Assembly: GCF_009600885.1 (NCBI RefSeq)
Contig: NZ_VCLA01000042.1
Location: 1-37,339 of the forward strand
Length of the DNA: 37,339 bases
Origin: Streptomyces jumonjinensis
GTDB lineage: Bacteria; Actinomycetota; Actinomycetes; Streptomycetales; Streptomycetaceae
Direction of reading: 5' to 3'
Shown: in pieces, positions 8,717 to 17,478 of the stretch
Layout of the letters: every line of letters starts with the position of its first letter
Position numbering within the stretch: the first letter of the stretch is position 1
Made by a program: the position numbers and the translations under genes
The notes under the pieces: model-generated
What the model saw: the letters and a program-made list of their open reading frames with translations, nothing else
Databases searched by the model: none
What the model was told of the DNA's origin: nothing

Positions 8717-11700
8717 CTAGCCGTCGGACGACTTGCCCGTCGAACGGGTAATCCCCGCCGTGGCACCCGCTCTGACGCCGCCTCCGGAACCGCCCGGGGA
8801 CGCGCCGCCGGCCGCCGGCGCCTCGAATCCCAGCGCCTCCAGCACATCCTGCACCCGGGAGATCTCCGCCTGGATGTCCTCCCGCCTGCGGACCAGCACG
8901 TCCAACTCCCGCTTGCCGTCCTCGACCAGACGCTCCGCCTCCGCCTCGGCCGCCGCCTTGATGCTCTCCCCCTCGCGCGTGAGACCGGCCTTCTTCAGCT
9001 CGGCCTCCTTCAGCAGGCCCTCCGCCCTCTTCACCGCCGCGATCCGCACCCGGCTCGCCTCCGAATTCGCGTCCGACAGCAGAGTCTTGGCCTTCGTCTC
9101 GGCCTCCTCGCGCTGTTCGGTCGCCGCCTTCATCAGCTGGTCCACCCGCTCACCGGTGGTCCGCATCTGCTCCGAGGTCTCCCGGCGGGCCCGCTCGTGC
9201 AGCTCCTCCACTTCGCTCTCCACCCGGGTACGCAGCTCCTCGCCGCGCTCCCTGATCGCCGTGGCGTCCCGACGGGCCCCGACCAGCAGCTCATCGGCGT
9301 CGGTACGGGCCTTCTCCACCAGGGAGTTGCCCTCCACGGTCGCCTCGGCGACCAGCCGCTCCGCCTCCGAACGGGCCGCGCCCACCATGGTGTCGGCCTG
9401 CTCCTCGGCCTCCAGAGCCGCGCGCAGCGCCTCCTCCTGAGCCTTCTCGACGAGCTGATCCGCCTGCTCCGCCGCGTCGGCCCGCCGCCGGGACGAAGCC
9501 TCCCGCGCCTCGTCCAGCGTGCGGTCGGCCGCGGCCCGCGCCTCCGCGCCCACCCGGTCGGCGTCCGCGTCGGCCTCCGCCTTGTTCTTCGCGGCCTCGG
9601 CACGGATCCGCTCGGCGGCCCGCTGCGCCGAACCCACCGCCTCGGTGGCCTCCGCGCGCAGCCGCTCCGCGTCCGTCGCGGCCTCGCTCCTGACCCGCTC
9701 CGCCCCGGCGGCGGCATCCGCGCGCAGCCGCTCGGTCTCGGTCGCGACCTCGGCCCTGACGCGCTCGGCCTCGGCGGCGGCCTCGCCCACGATCCGCTCG
9801 TTCTCGCTCGTCGCCTCGGCGATGAGCTGGTCCGCCTGCTCGGCGGCGTCGGCGCGCTGCTTGCCCGCCATCTGCCGCGCCTCGTCGAGCATCCGCGCGC
9901 TGTCGGTCCTGATGCGCTCGGCGTCGGCGGTGACATCGGTGCGCAGCCGCTCGGCCTCGGCGGTGGCCTCGCCCACGGTCCGCTCCGCCTCACCGCTCGC
10001 CTCGGCGATGAGCTGGTCCGCCTGCTCGGCGGCGTCGGAACGGCGCTTGTCGGCGGCCTGCCGCGCCTCGTCCAGAACCTGCTGGGCCTCTCCCCGGATC
10101 CGCTCGTTCTCGCTCGTCGCCTCGGCGATGAGCCGGTCCGCCTGCGCCGCCGCCTCCGAACGGATGCGGTTGGCGTCGTCGCGGGCGTCCGCACGGGTAC
10201 GGGACGCGTCCTGCTCCGCCGACGCGACCGCGTCGGACGCCTCCGTACGCATCCGCTGGACGTATTCGGCGGTGTCCGCCCGCAGCCGCTCGGCCTCGGC
10301 GGTGGTCTCCGCCCGCAGCCGCTCGGCTTCGGCGGTCGTCTCCGCCCGCAGCCGGTCGGCTTCGGCGGTCGTCTCCGCCCGCAGCCGGTCGGACTCCGTG
10401 ATCGCCTCGCCCACGGTCCGCTCGGCCAGCGCGTTCGCCGCGTCGGCCTCCTCCTGCGCCCTGGACCGCACACTCGCCGCGTCCTCGGCGGCCCGCTCCC
10501 GCTCCGCGTGCGCGTCCGCGCGGACCCGGTCGGCCTCGTCCTGCGCCTCGCCACGGGTGCGCCCGGCCGCGTGCTCGGCGGCGGACCGCAGCCCGGCGAT
10601 CTCGTCCTCCGCCTGCTCATGCAGCCCGGCGACCGACTCCCGCACCTGCCGGGCGCTCTGCTCGGCGGCGGTCACCATCTCGGCGGCGCGGCCCTCGGCC
10701 TCCTCGGTCAGCCGGTGCGCCTCCGCCCCGGCCTCCTCGACCCGCCGGCGCGCGGACGCCAGCAGCTCCTCGCTCTGCTCCCGGGCCCGGTCCCGCTCCC
10801 GGTCCGCCTCCGAGCGCGCCGAATCGAGGGTCTCCTCGGCCTCCCGGCGACGGCGTACCGCCTCCTCCTGCGCGGCCGACAGCGCCTCGGCGGCCTCCGC
10901 GCCCACCCGGTCCGCGGCGGCGGCGGCCTCCGCCCGCAGCCGGTCCGCGGTGTCCTGGGCCTCGCTCTTGAGCCGCTCGGCCTCCGCCGCTGCCTCCGAG
11001 CGCAGCCGTACCGCGACGTTCTCCGCCTCGGCGCGGGCCGCGGCGGCGTCGGCCGCCGCCTCGGTGCGCAGCCGGTCGGCCTCGTCGTCGGCCTGCGCCT
11101 GGAGCGTACGGATCCGCTCAGCCGTCTCGGTGCGCAGCCGCTCCGTCTCCTCCGCGGCCTCCCGGCGCATCTGCTCGCCCTCGGCGCGGGCGTCGCCCAG
11201 ACTCCGCTCGGCGGCCTGGAGCCGGGACTCGGCCTCGCTCTGCAACCGGGCCAGCTCGCGGTCGGCCTCCTCCTGACGGGCCGCCACCGCCCGCTCGGCC
11301 TCCTCGCGCAGCCCCGCCGCGGCCTCATCGGCGGCCGTGCGGACCGCGTCGGCCTGCTCCTCGGCCTCCTCGGTCAGCCGCTCGGCCTCCTCGCGCCCGC
11401 GCTCCAGGGCTTCCTCGGCCTGCCGGCGCAGCGTGCCCGCCCGCTCGCCCGCCTCGGTACGCACCCGGTCGCTGTCGGCCTCCGCCGACGAACGCAGCTC
11501 GTCGGCGTCGGTACGGGCCTTGGTGAGCAGCTCCTCGGCGGTGCTCGCCGCCTCCTCGATCTGCTGGACGGCCTCCCGGCGTGCCTCGCCGCGGATCCGC
11601 TCGCTCTCGGCGACCGCCTCCGAGCGCAGCTGCTCCGCCTCGCCGCGCAGCCGCCGGGCCTCCTCCTGGAGCTCGACGGTCCTGGCGCGGTACTCCTTGG

Positions 11701-12982
11701 TGTCGTCCTTGGCCGCGCCCTTGAGCTGATCGGCCTGTTCGGCGGCCTCGCCGCGCAGCCGGTCCGCCTCGGACTCGGCCTCGCCGCGGATCCGCTCGGC
11801 CTCCTCGCCCGCCTTGCGGGTGGTCTCCTGGGCGTCGTCGGACGCCTTGGTGAGGATCTCCTCGGCGGCCCTGGCCGCCTTGGCGAGCTGGGCGGCCGAA
11901 TCCTCGGCGGCGACCGTGCGGGCCTTCTCGGCGGCGGCGGCGAGCTGCTTCTCGGCCTCCGCGCGGGCGTCCGCGAGGGTCTGCTCGGCCTCGGCCCGCA
12001 GCGCCTCGGACTCGGTGGTGGCCTCGGCGACCAGCCGGGCGATCTCCGCCTTCGCGGTCCGGGTGCGCTGCTCGTTGTCCGACTCGGCGGAGGTGAGCTG
12101 CCGTGCGGCGGAGTCCCTGGCGTCGCCGAGGACCTTCTCCGCCTCCGCGCGGGCCTCGCGCAGCCGCTCCTCCGCCTCCTGCATGGCCTGCTCGGCCGCC
12201 CGGCTGAGCTCGGTGGCCTGCTGGCGTGACTGGTCGGCCTCGGCGGCGGTGGTGGAGCGCAGCTGCTCGGCGTGGCCGGCGGCCTCCTGCGCCTGGCTGG
12301 ACGCGGCGTTGAGCATCCGCTCGGCGTCCTTGCGGGCGCGCAGCAGGATCGCTTCGGCCTCCGCACGGGCGGCCTCGGCCTCGGCGCCGACGCGCCGGCG
12401 TGCCTCGTCGGCGACCCGCTTCGCCTCCGCGCGGGCCTGGGAGATCGACTGCTCGGCCTCGGCGCGGGACTCGTCGAGGAGCCGGCGTGCCTGGGACTCG
12501 GTGCGGGCGCGCAGCTGCTCCGCCCAGGCGACGTTCTCGTTGACATGCGTCTCGACCGTGTGGCGGCGCTCGGCCAGCTCCTGGTCGAGCCGCTGACGGC
12601 GCTGGTTGGCCTCGGTGTGCAGCTCGGCCTGGAGCCGGGCCTGGTGCTCCGCGTGCTCCTGGAGGATCCGCTGGGTCTGGGCACGGGCCTCGCGCAGCTC
12701 GCGCTCGGCGTCCATGCGCATCTGGTCGGCCTGGACTTGGGCGTTACGGAGCAGCTGCTCGGCCTGATAGCCGAGGTCGGCGCTGTCGTACGCGGGCCGC
12801 GATGCGAGATTGCGGCGTGCCTCATGGAGTTTCGCGCGCAATACCTCGACCTGGTAGCCGAGGTCCTCGGCGTGCTGGACGGCCTTCTCCCGCTCGGTCT
12901 TCAGCCGGTCCATCTCGGCTTCGAACCGCGAGAGGTGGTCGTCGTCAGCTCGGTGGCTCTCCTGGCGTTCGTAGCCCCGCAC
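8717..12982 (-). CDS. scy: Scy, polarized growth scaffold protein
   Basis: A giant coiled-coil protein of about 1421 residues. It organises the tip-growth complex with DivIVA and FilP and influences branching. The N-terminus (RGYERQESHRADDDHLSRF) and the segment DLGYQVEVLRAKLHEARR are characteristic. The rest is hendecad repeat rich in ERLRAEA-type units, ending in a Gly/Ser tail after VQDVLEALGFEAP. I chose the GTG at 12982 because homologues begin with RGYE and GGGAC lies upstream; the frame is open to a GTG at 13024 that has no ribosome site. From memory S. coelicolor Scy has 1326 residues, so this one is longer by about 95. Confidence 0.93.
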   Translation of the reverse strand: MRGYERQESHRADDDHLSRFEAEMDRLKTEREKAVQHAEDLGYQVEVLRAKLHEARRNLASRPAYDSADLGYQAEQLLRNAQVQADQMRMDAERELREARAQTQRILQEHAEHQARLQAELHTEANQRRQRLDQELAERRHTVETHVNENVAWAEQLRARTESQARRLLDESRAEAEQSISQARAEAKRVADEARRRVGAEAEAARAEAEAILLRARKDAERMLNAASSQAQEAAGHAEQLRSTTAAEADQSRQQATELSRAAEQAMQEAEERLREARAEAEKVLGDARDSAARQLTSAESDNEQRTRTAKAEIARLVAEATTESEALRAEAEQTLADARAEAEKQLAAAAEKARTVAAEDSAAQLAKAARAAEEILTKASDDAQETTRKAGEEAERIRGEAESEADRLRGEAAEQADQLKGAAKDDTKEYRARTVELQEEARRLRGEAEQLRSEAVAESERIRGEARREAVQQIEEAASTAEELLTKARTDADELRSSAEADSDRVRTEAGERAGTLRRQAEEALERGREEAERLTEEAEEQADAVRTAADEAAAGLREEAERAVAARQEEADRELARLQSEAESRLQAAERSLGDARAEGEQMRREAAEETERLRTETAERIRTLQAQADDEADRLRTEAAADAAAARAEAENVAVRLRSEAAAEAERLKSEAQDTADRLRAEAAAAADRVGAEAAEALSAAQEEAVRRRREAEETLDSARSEADRERDRAREQSEELLASARRRVEEAGAEAHRLTEEAEGRAAEMVTAAEQSARQVRESVAGLHEQAEDEIAGLRSAAEHAAGRTRGEAQDEADRVRADAHAERERAAEDAASVRSRAQEEADAANALAERTVGEAITESDRLRAETTAEADRLRAETTAEAERLRAETTAEAERLRADTAEYVQRMRTEASDAVASAEQDASRTRADARDDANRIRSEAAAQADRLIAEATSENERIRGEAQQVLDEARQAADKRRSDAAEQADQLIAEASGEAERTVGEATAEAERLRTDVTADAERIRTDSARMLDEARQMAGKQRADAAEQADQLIAEATSENERIVGEAAAEAERVRAEVATETERLRADAAAGAERVRSEAATDAERLRAEATEAVGSAQRAAERIRAEAAKNKAEADADADRVGAEARAAADRTLDEAREASSRRRADAAEQADQLVEKAQEEALRAALEAEEQADTMVGAARSEAERLVAEATVEGNSLVEKARTDADELLVGARRDATAIRERGEELRTRVESEVEELHERARRETSEQMRTTGERVDQLMKAATEQREEAETKAKTLLSDANSEASRVRIAAVKRAEGLLKEAELKKAGLTREGESIKAAAEAEAERLVEDGKRELDVLVRRREDIQAEISRVQDVLEALGFEAPAAGGASPGGSGGGVRAGATAGITRSTGKSSDG
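10266..10393 (-). repeat. 33-bp tandem repeats inside scy
   Basis: Three to four consecutive copies of a 33-bp unit (starts at 10266, 10296, 10329 and 10362; the first unit is 30 bp) encode the 11-residue unit ERLRAETTAEA with E/D changes. DNA identity between the 10329 and 10362 units is near complete, which indicates recent slippage or duplication in frame with the coiled coil. Confidence 0.85.
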
Positions 12983-13028
12983 TGCGCGGTCCCATCCGTC
13001 CCCTGGTCGCAACTGACTCCACACAAGC

Positions 13029-13048
13029 GCCGTTCGCCCGCGAACGGC
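13029..13048. promoter_or_regulatory. Perfect 9+2+9 palindrome upstream of scy
   Basis: GCCGTTCGC, CC, then the exact complement GCGAACGGC. It lies 47 bp upstream of the chosen scy start and overlaps the alternative upstream GTG region. It may be an operator or a leader hairpin; it is too far from the mce stop to be its main terminator, which sits at 13106-13139. Confidence 0.5.
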
Positions 13049-13105
13049 CCCCCGGGGAATGGTGACAGATCAATAGGAGAGGACGCGGCGCGGCCCCGAC
13101 CCGGC

Positions 13106-13139
13106 CCCGGCCCGGAATCGCCCACTCTACCGGGCCGGG
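13106..13139 (-). terminator. Hairpin terminator of mce
   Basis: CCCGGCCCGG (13106-13115) pairs perfectly with CCGGGCCGGG (13130-13139) across a 14-nt loop, starting about 10 bp beyond the mce stop codon on the minus strand. Confidence 0.75.
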
Positions 13140-13149
13140 AATCCTCAGG

Positions 13150-13578
13150 TCAGTGCTCCGTTGCGGAGGTGACGAGTTCGGTCAGCACGCCGTGGCAGTC
13201 CTTGGGATGGAGGAAGGTGATGCGCGAGCCCATGGAACCGGCCCTGGGCGTGTCGTAGAGGACCCGTACGCCCTTGTCCCGGACGGCGTCCGCGTCGCCG
13301 TCCACATCCGCCGTGCCGAAGGCGATGTGATGGACGCCCTCACCGTTCTTGGCCAGCCACTTCCCCACGGGGGAGTCTTCGCGGACCGGCTCCAGGAGCT
13401 GGATCCAGGAGGCGTGGCCGTCGTCCGTGCCGTTGATTCTCAGCATGGCCTCGCGGACTCCCTGCTCTTCGTTGACCTCCGTGTGGAAGACCTCGAAGCC
13501 GTAGGTGGTCCGGTAGAACTCGACAGTTGTGTCGAGGTCGTGACAGGCGATCCCGATGTGGTCGATTCGCGTCAGCAT
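13150..13578 (-). CDS. mce: Methylmalonyl-CoA epimerase
   Basis: A 142-residue vicinal-oxygen-chelate protein that interconverts (2R)- and (2S)-methylmalonyl-CoA. Two beta-alpha-beta-beta-beta modules are visible, starting LTRIDHIGIACHDLD and GEGVHHIAF. The four expected metal ligands are present as H7, Q60, H84 and E134, with the spacing I recall for the Propionibacterium enzyme. GGGGAG abuts the ATG with no usual spacer, so the ribosome site is odd, but the start agrees with homologues. Transcribed away from the thiolase gene. It joins MeaB and IcmA in short-chain acyl-CoA metabolism. Confidence 0.95.
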   Translation of the reverse strand: MLTRIDHIGIACHDLDTTVEFYRTTYGFEVFHTEVNEEQGVREAMLRINGTDDGHASWIQLLEPVREDSPVGKWLAKNGEGVHHIAFGTADVDGDADAVRDKGVRVLYDTPRAGSMGSRITFLHPKDCHGVLTELVTSATEH

Positions 13579-13727
13579 CTCCCCAGTGCAGCGCCGCCGG
13601 GGCGGTTACGCAACGTGCGCGCGATCACACCGACTGCCCGGTGACCCATGGGCGAACCGCTCAGTACATTTGAGGTAAACCCTCGTTCACTCCTCAGGCT
13701 CGCGGGCTTGAAAGGGGATCGTGTCTC

Positions 13728-14951
13728 ATGTCAGGAACGACCGGTACCACCTCGGTGATCGTCGCGGGCGCCAGGACGCCCATGGGGCGTCTCCTCGGCT
13801 CGCTCAAGTCCTTCTCCGGCGCGGACCTGGGCGGATTCGCCATCAAGGCCGCGCTCGACCGGGCCGGGATCGGCCCCGACCAGGTGCAGTACGTGATCAT
13901 GGGCCAGGTGCTCCAGGCCGGGGCCGGGCAGATCCCGGCCCGTCAGGCCGCGGTCAAGGCCGGCATCCCGATGAACGTCCCCGCGCTCACCGTCAACAAG
14001 GTGTGCCTCTCCGGGCTCGACGCCATCGCGCTGGCCGACCAGCTGATCCGCGCGGGCGAGTTCGACGTGGTCGTCGCCGGCGGCCAGGAGTCGATGACCA
14101 ACGCGCCGCATCTGCTGCCCAAGTCCCGCGAGGGCTACAAGTACGGCGCCGTCGAGCTGCTCGACTCGATGGCGCAGGACGGCCTCACCGACTCCTTCGA
14201 GAACATCGCGATGGGCGAGTCCACCGAGAAGCACAACACCCGGCTCGGGATCGCCCGCCCGGAGCAGGACGAGATCGCCGCGCTCTCCCACCAGCGGGCC
14301 GCCGCCGCCCAGAAGAACGGGATCTTCGAGGCGGAGATCACCCCGGTGGAGATCCCGCAGCGCCGCGGCGAGCCGGTCCTCTTCGCCCAGGACGAGGGCA
14401 TCCGGGCGGAGACCACGGTGGAGACGCTGAGCCGGCTGCGGCCCGCCTTCGCCAAGGACGGCACGATCACCGCGGGCACCTCCTCGCAGATCTCCGACGG
14501 CGCGGCGGCGGTCGTGGTGATGAGCCGGGCCAAGGCCGAGGAGCTGGGCCTGGAGTGGATCGCGGAGATCGGCGCGCACGGCAATGTGGCGGGGCCGGAC
14601 AACTCCCTCCAGTCCCAGCCGTCCAACGCGATCCTGCACGCCCTGGGCAAGGACGGCCTCAGCGTCGCGGACCTCGATCTCATCGAGATCAACGAGGCGT
14701 TCGCCGCCGTCGCGGTGCAGTCAATGAAGGATCTTGGAGTATCCACCGAAAGAGTGAACGTCAACGGCGGCGCCATCGCGCTCGGCCACCCGATCGGCAT
14801 GTCCGGCGCCCGGCTCGTGCTCCACTTGGCGCTGGAGCTGAAGCGCCGGGGCGGCGGCGTGGGCGCGGCGGCGCTCTGCGGCGGCGGCGGACAGGGCGAT
14901 GCGCTGATCCTCCGTGTCCCGGGGAACGGGCGCACCCGGACCCATGGCTGA
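13728..14951 (+). CDS. Acetyl-CoA C-acetyltransferase (thiolase)
   Basis: A 407-residue thiolase. It carries the acyl-accepting cysteine C93 in NKVCLSG, the NEAF loop (EINEAFAA), the catalytic histidine in [10 protein letters not shown] and the second cysteine in CGGGGQGDA. It either condenses two acetyl-CoA to acetoacetyl-CoA or cleaves 3-ketoacyl-CoA; sequence alone does not settle the direction. AAAGGGG (13711-13717) precedes the ATG. The stop is 45 bp from meaB on the same strand, so the two genes are likely one operon, linking ketoacyl-CoA chemistry with the B12-dependent mutase pathway. Confidence 0.95.
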   Translation: MSGTTGTTSVIVAGARTPMGRLLGSLKSFSGADLGGFAIKAALDRAGIGPDQVQYVIMGQVLQAGAGQIPARQAAVKAGIPMNVPALTVNKVCLSGLDAIALADQLIRAGEFDVVVAGGQESMTNAPHLLPKSREGYKYGAVELLDSMAQDGLTDSFENIAMGESTEKHNTRLGIARPEQDEIAALSHQRAAAAQKNGIFEAEITPVEIPQRRGEPVLFAQDEGIRAETTVETLSRLRPAFAKDGTITAGTSSQISDGAAAVVVMSRAKAEELGLEWIAEIGAHGNVAGPDNSLQSQPSNAILHALGKDGLSVADLDLIEINEAFAAVAVQSMKDLGVSTERVNVNGGAIALGHPIGMSGARLVLHLALELKRRGGGVGAAALCGGGGQGDALILRVPGNGRTRTHG

Positions 14952-14996
14952 GCCCGCTGGACAACCCCGTACGGCGAACGGTCGAGGAGCAGCGTG

Positions 14997-15953
14997 ATGG
15001 CGGACGTCCCCCAGCTGGTCGCCCAGGCGAGGGAGGGCCGGCCGAGGGCCGTGGCCCGGCTGATCTCCCTGGTGGAGGGGGCGTCCCCCCAGCTGCGCGA
15101 GGTGATGGCGGCGCTGGCCCCGCTGACCGGAGGGGCCTATGTGGTGGGTCTCACCGGCTCCCCGGGCGTCGGCAAGTCCACCTCCACCTCGGCGCTGGTG
15201 ACCGCGTACCGCAAGGCCGGCAAGCGGGTCGGGGTGCTGGCCGTCGACCCGTCGTCGCCCTTCTCCGGCGGGGCGCTGCTCGGCGACCGGGTCCGGATGT
15301 CGGAGCACGCGTCCGACCCGGGCGTCTACATCCGCTCCATGGCCACCCGGGGGCATCTGGGCGGTCTGGCCTGGTCCGCGCCGCAGGCGATCCGGGTCCT
15401 CGACGCGGCGGGGTGCGAGGTGATCCTGGTGGAGACGGTCGGGGTCGGCCAGTCCGAGGTGGAGATCGCCGCTCAGGCCGACACCTCGGTGGTGCTGCTC
15501 GCGCCCGGGATGGGGGACGGGATCCAGGCCGCGAAGGCGGGCATCCTGGAGATCGGCGACGTCTATGTGGTCAACAAGGCGGACCGGGAGGGCGCGGACG
15601 CGACGGCCCGCGAGCTCAACCACATGCTGGGGCTGGGTGAGGCCCGCGCACCGGGCGACTGGCGGCCCCCGATCGTGAAGACGGTGGCGTTCCGCGGGGA
15701 GGGCACCGACGAGCTGGTCGAGGCGCTGGAGAAACACCGCGCCTGGATGGAGGAGCACGGTGTGCTGGCCGCCCGCCGGGCCCGCCGGGCGGCGGGCGAG
15801 GTCGAGACGATCGCGGTGACCATGCTCCGGGAGCGCATCGGGGACCTGCACGGCGACCGGAGGCTGGGCGCGCTGGCGGATCGGATCGTGGCGGGGGAGC
15901 TCGATCCCTACCGGGCGGCGGACGAGCTGGTGGCCGGGGTGACGCGGGGGTAG
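14997..15953 (+). CDS. meaB: MeaB, GTPase chaperone of B12-dependent acyl-CoA mutases
   Basis: A 318-residue G3E P-loop GTPase of the MeaB/ArgK family, which protects and reactivates adenosylcobalamin-dependent methylmalonyl-CoA (or related) mutases. Walker A is GSPGVGKST with K60; AVDPSSPFSGGALLGDRVRM and the VETVGVGQSEVE region are switch elements; the guanine motif is NKAD. I place the start at the ATG at 14997, 7 nt after GAGGAG; a GTG three bases earlier would leave too little space. The mutase it serves is not adjacent; IcmA at 23348 is one candidate client in the window. Confidence 0.93.
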   Translation: MADVPQLVAQAREGRPRAVARLISLVEGASPQLREVMAALAPLTGGAYVVGLTGSPGVGKSTSTSALVTAYRKAGKRVGVLAVDPSSPFSGGALLGDRVRMSEHASDPGVYIRSMATRGHLGGLAWSAPQAIRVLDAAGCEVILVETVGVGQSEVEIAAQADTSVVLLAPGMGDGIQAAKAGILEIGDVYVVNKADREGADATARELNHMLGLGEARAPGDWRPPIVKTVAFRGEGTDELVEALEKHRAWMEEHGVLAARRARRAAGEVETIAVTMLRERIGDLHGDRRLGALADRIVAGELDPYRAADELVAGVTRG

Positions 15954-15969
15954 GGCCCCGATGAACGCC

Positions 15970-16013
15970 GACGGCCCGGCTCCCCCTGTGTCACAGAGGA
16001 GGGCCGGGCCGTC
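15970..16013. terminator. Bidirectional terminator between meaB and the PepSY gene
   Basis: GACGGCCCGGC (15970-15980) pairs with GCCGGGCCGTC (16003-16013), with additional inner pairing. It lies between two convergent genes ending at 15953 and 16032. Confidence 0.8.
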
Positions 16014-16031
16014 ATGGGGACGGGGCGGGGA

Positions 16032-16697
16032 TCAGTCGTCGGACTTGTCGTCGTCGCGGTCGTCCTGGTCGTTGGTGCCGTCGTCGTTCCGGTCGTCGTC
16101 GCGGTCGTCGCGGTCGTCGCGGTCGTTGTCGTTGGCGTCGTTGTCGTCGTTCTGGTCGTCGTCCTGGGAGAGCGTCGCCTTGCCCGTCTCCGAGTCCACC
16201 CGCACGTCGTGCTCGCGCCCGTCCGCCGAGCGGACCTCCACATCCCAGTGGCCGTCGTCGAACTCGACCTCCGTCGCCGTGCCCGGACGCAGCTCCAGCG
16301 CCGCCGCCGAAGCCTTCTCGGCGTTCACCTTCGCCTCGGTGACGGCCTTCTCCGCGCGGTCGTCGCGGTCGTCGCGGTCGTCATCCCGGTCGTCCCGGTC
16401 GTCGCGGTCATCGGCGTCGTCGTCCTGGGAGAGCGTCGCCTTCCCCGACTGCGCGTCCACCCGCACCTCGTGGTCACGGCCCTGCGCGTCCACTATCTCG
16501 ACCTCCCACGCGCCGTCGTCGTCGCGGTCCACCGACTCCACCGAACCCGGCTTCTGCTCAAGCGCCGCGCTCGCCGCGTCCTTCGCGGAGATCTTCGCGG
16601 TCGGCGCGGAGTCGTCTCCCGACGCGGCCACGGCGGTGGCAGCGCCTCCGCCCACCAGGGCTGCGACGGCGACGGCGATGGCGATCTTGCGCTTCAT
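16032..16697 (-). CDS. Secreted protein with two PepSY domains and Asp/Arg-rich linkers
   Basis: A 221-residue exported protein. Signal peptide about 1-25 (MKRKIAIAVAVAALVGGGAATAVAA). Two PepSY-like repeats follow (about 35-92 and 117-178); both close with the same GKATLSQDDD. Each is followed by an acidic run of DDRDD units (about 93-114 and 178-221). PepSY domains are found in protease propeptides and membrane sensors and are thought to bind or inhibit peptides; the acidic runs suggest cation or cell-wall binding, which is inference. GGGAGGA precedes the ATG at 16697. The gene is divergent from the response regulator, with 115 bp between the starts, and is a likely target of that system. 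Confidence 0.88.
   Translation of the reverse strand: MKRKIAIAVAVAALVGGGAATAVAASGDDSAPTAKISAKDAASAALEQKPGSVESVDRDDDGAWEVEIVDAQGRDHEVRVDAQSGKATLSQDDDADDRDDRDDRDDDRDDRDDRAEKAVTEAKVNAEKASAAALELRPGTATEVEFDDGHWDVEVRSADGREHDVRVDSETGKATLSQDDDQNDDNDANDNDRDDRDDRDDDRNDDGTNDQDDRDDDKSDD
16086..16420 (-). repeat. Low-complexity GTCGTCGCG repeats encoding DDRDD
   Basis: Two blocks (about 16086-16135 and 16355-16410) of 9-bp units gtcgtcgcg, in frame with the PepSY gene. They are coding microsatellite-like repeats prone to length change and are not a CRISPR array: units are 9 bp with no spacers. Confidence 0.8.
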
Positions 16698-16752
16698 GAG
16701 GGGGTCCTCCCGATCGGTTTGCTTCGACGGGGACCAATCTCGCCCGGCGATG

Positions 16753-16789
16753 CTGAACGCAACCTGAAGCCACCTGAAGGGATCTTCAG
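16753..16789. promoter_or_regulatory. CTGAA direct repeats in the PepSY/response-regulator promoter region
   Basis: CTGAA occurs at 16753, 16764 and 16774 (spacings 11 and 10 bp), the last two as ACCTGAAG. An inverted TTCAG follows at 16785-16789. Direct repeats at about one helical turn are the usual operator form for OmpR/PhoB-type regulators, so this is a probable binding site of the regulator encoded at 16813. The site lies just before that gene and 56 bp from the PepSY start. Confidence 0.6.
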
Positions 16790-16812
16790 CTTCGGTTTGG
16801 GACCCTGAGGAC

Positions 16813-17478
16813 ATGCGCTTGTTGATCGTGGAGGATGAGAAGCGGCTCGCACTCTCCCTCGCCAGGGGACTGACGGCCGAGGGCTATGCCGTGGACGTGG
16901 TCCACGACGGCCTGGAGGGCCTCCATATGGCCTCCGAGGGCTCCTACGACCTGGTCGTCCTCGACATCATGCTCCCCGGCATGAACGGCTACCGGGTCTG
17001 CGCCGCCCTGCGCGCCGCGGGCGACGACGTGCCCATCCTCATGCTCACCGCCAAGGACGGCGAGTACGACGAGGCCGAGGGGCTCGACACCGGCGCCGAC
17101 GACTATCTGACCAAGCCCTTCTCCTATGTCGTCCTGGTCGCCAGGATCAAGGCCCTGCTCCGCCGCCGCGCCCGGTCCGGCGGATCCCCGGTGCTCGCCG
17201 TCGGGGATCTGCGCGTCGACACCGCCGCCCGCCGGGTCTTCCGCGCCGAGGACGAGATCTCCCTCACCGCCAAGGAGTTCGCGGTGCTCGAACAGCTCGC
17301 CGTCCGCGCCGGGGAGGTCGTCAGCAAGGCGCAGATCCTCGAACACGTCTGGGACTTCGCCTACGACGGCGACCCCAACATCATCGAGGTCTACATCAGC
17401 GCCCTGCGCCGCAAGCTGGGCGCACCGCGCATCCAGACCGTGCGCGGCGCGGGCTACCGGCTGGTGGCCGGGCGATGA
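16813..17478 (+). CDS. OmpR/PhoB-family response regulator
   Basis: A 221-residue two-domain regulator. The receiver domain (about 1-115) has the acidic pair E7/D8, phospho-acceptor D51 (VVLDIMLPGMNG), T79 and K101 (TKPF). The winged-helix output domain (about 127-220) ends in the family sequence IQTVRGAGYRLV. GAGGA precedes the ATG closely. The stop overlaps the kinase start as ATGA, so the two are co-translated. It probably controls the divergent PepSY gene through the CTGAA repeats. It resembles the CutR/CseB group in layout; the signal is unknown. Confidence 0.95.
   Translation: MRLLIVEDEKRLALSLARGLTAEGYAVDVVHDGLEGLHMASEGSYDLVVLDIMLPGMNGYRVCAALRAAGDDVPILMLTAKDGEYDEAEGLDTGADDYLTKPFSYVVLVARIKALLRRRARSGGSPVLAVGDLRVDTAARRVFRAEDEISLTAKEFAVLEQLAVRAGEVVSKAQILEHVWDFAYDGDPNIIEVYISALRRKLGAPRIQTVRGAGYRLVAGR

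Noticed and set aside
8663..12229. A 1188-codon open frame on the plus strand opposite scy
   Set aside because: It is the antisense image of the scy coiled-coil repeats. High GC removes stop codons in this frame; the product is a Leu/Arg/Gly-rich repeat with no family features, and the sense strand has the real Scy sequence.
12983..13024. Upstream GTG at 13024 as the scy start
   Set aside because: It has no ribosome site and adds 14 residues absent from homologues as I remember them; the GTG at 12982 gives the familiar RGYE start.
16086..16420. Regular short repeats that look array-like
   Set aside because: Units are 9 bp, without spacers and in frame with an Asp/Arg-rich protein, so this is not a CRISPR array.
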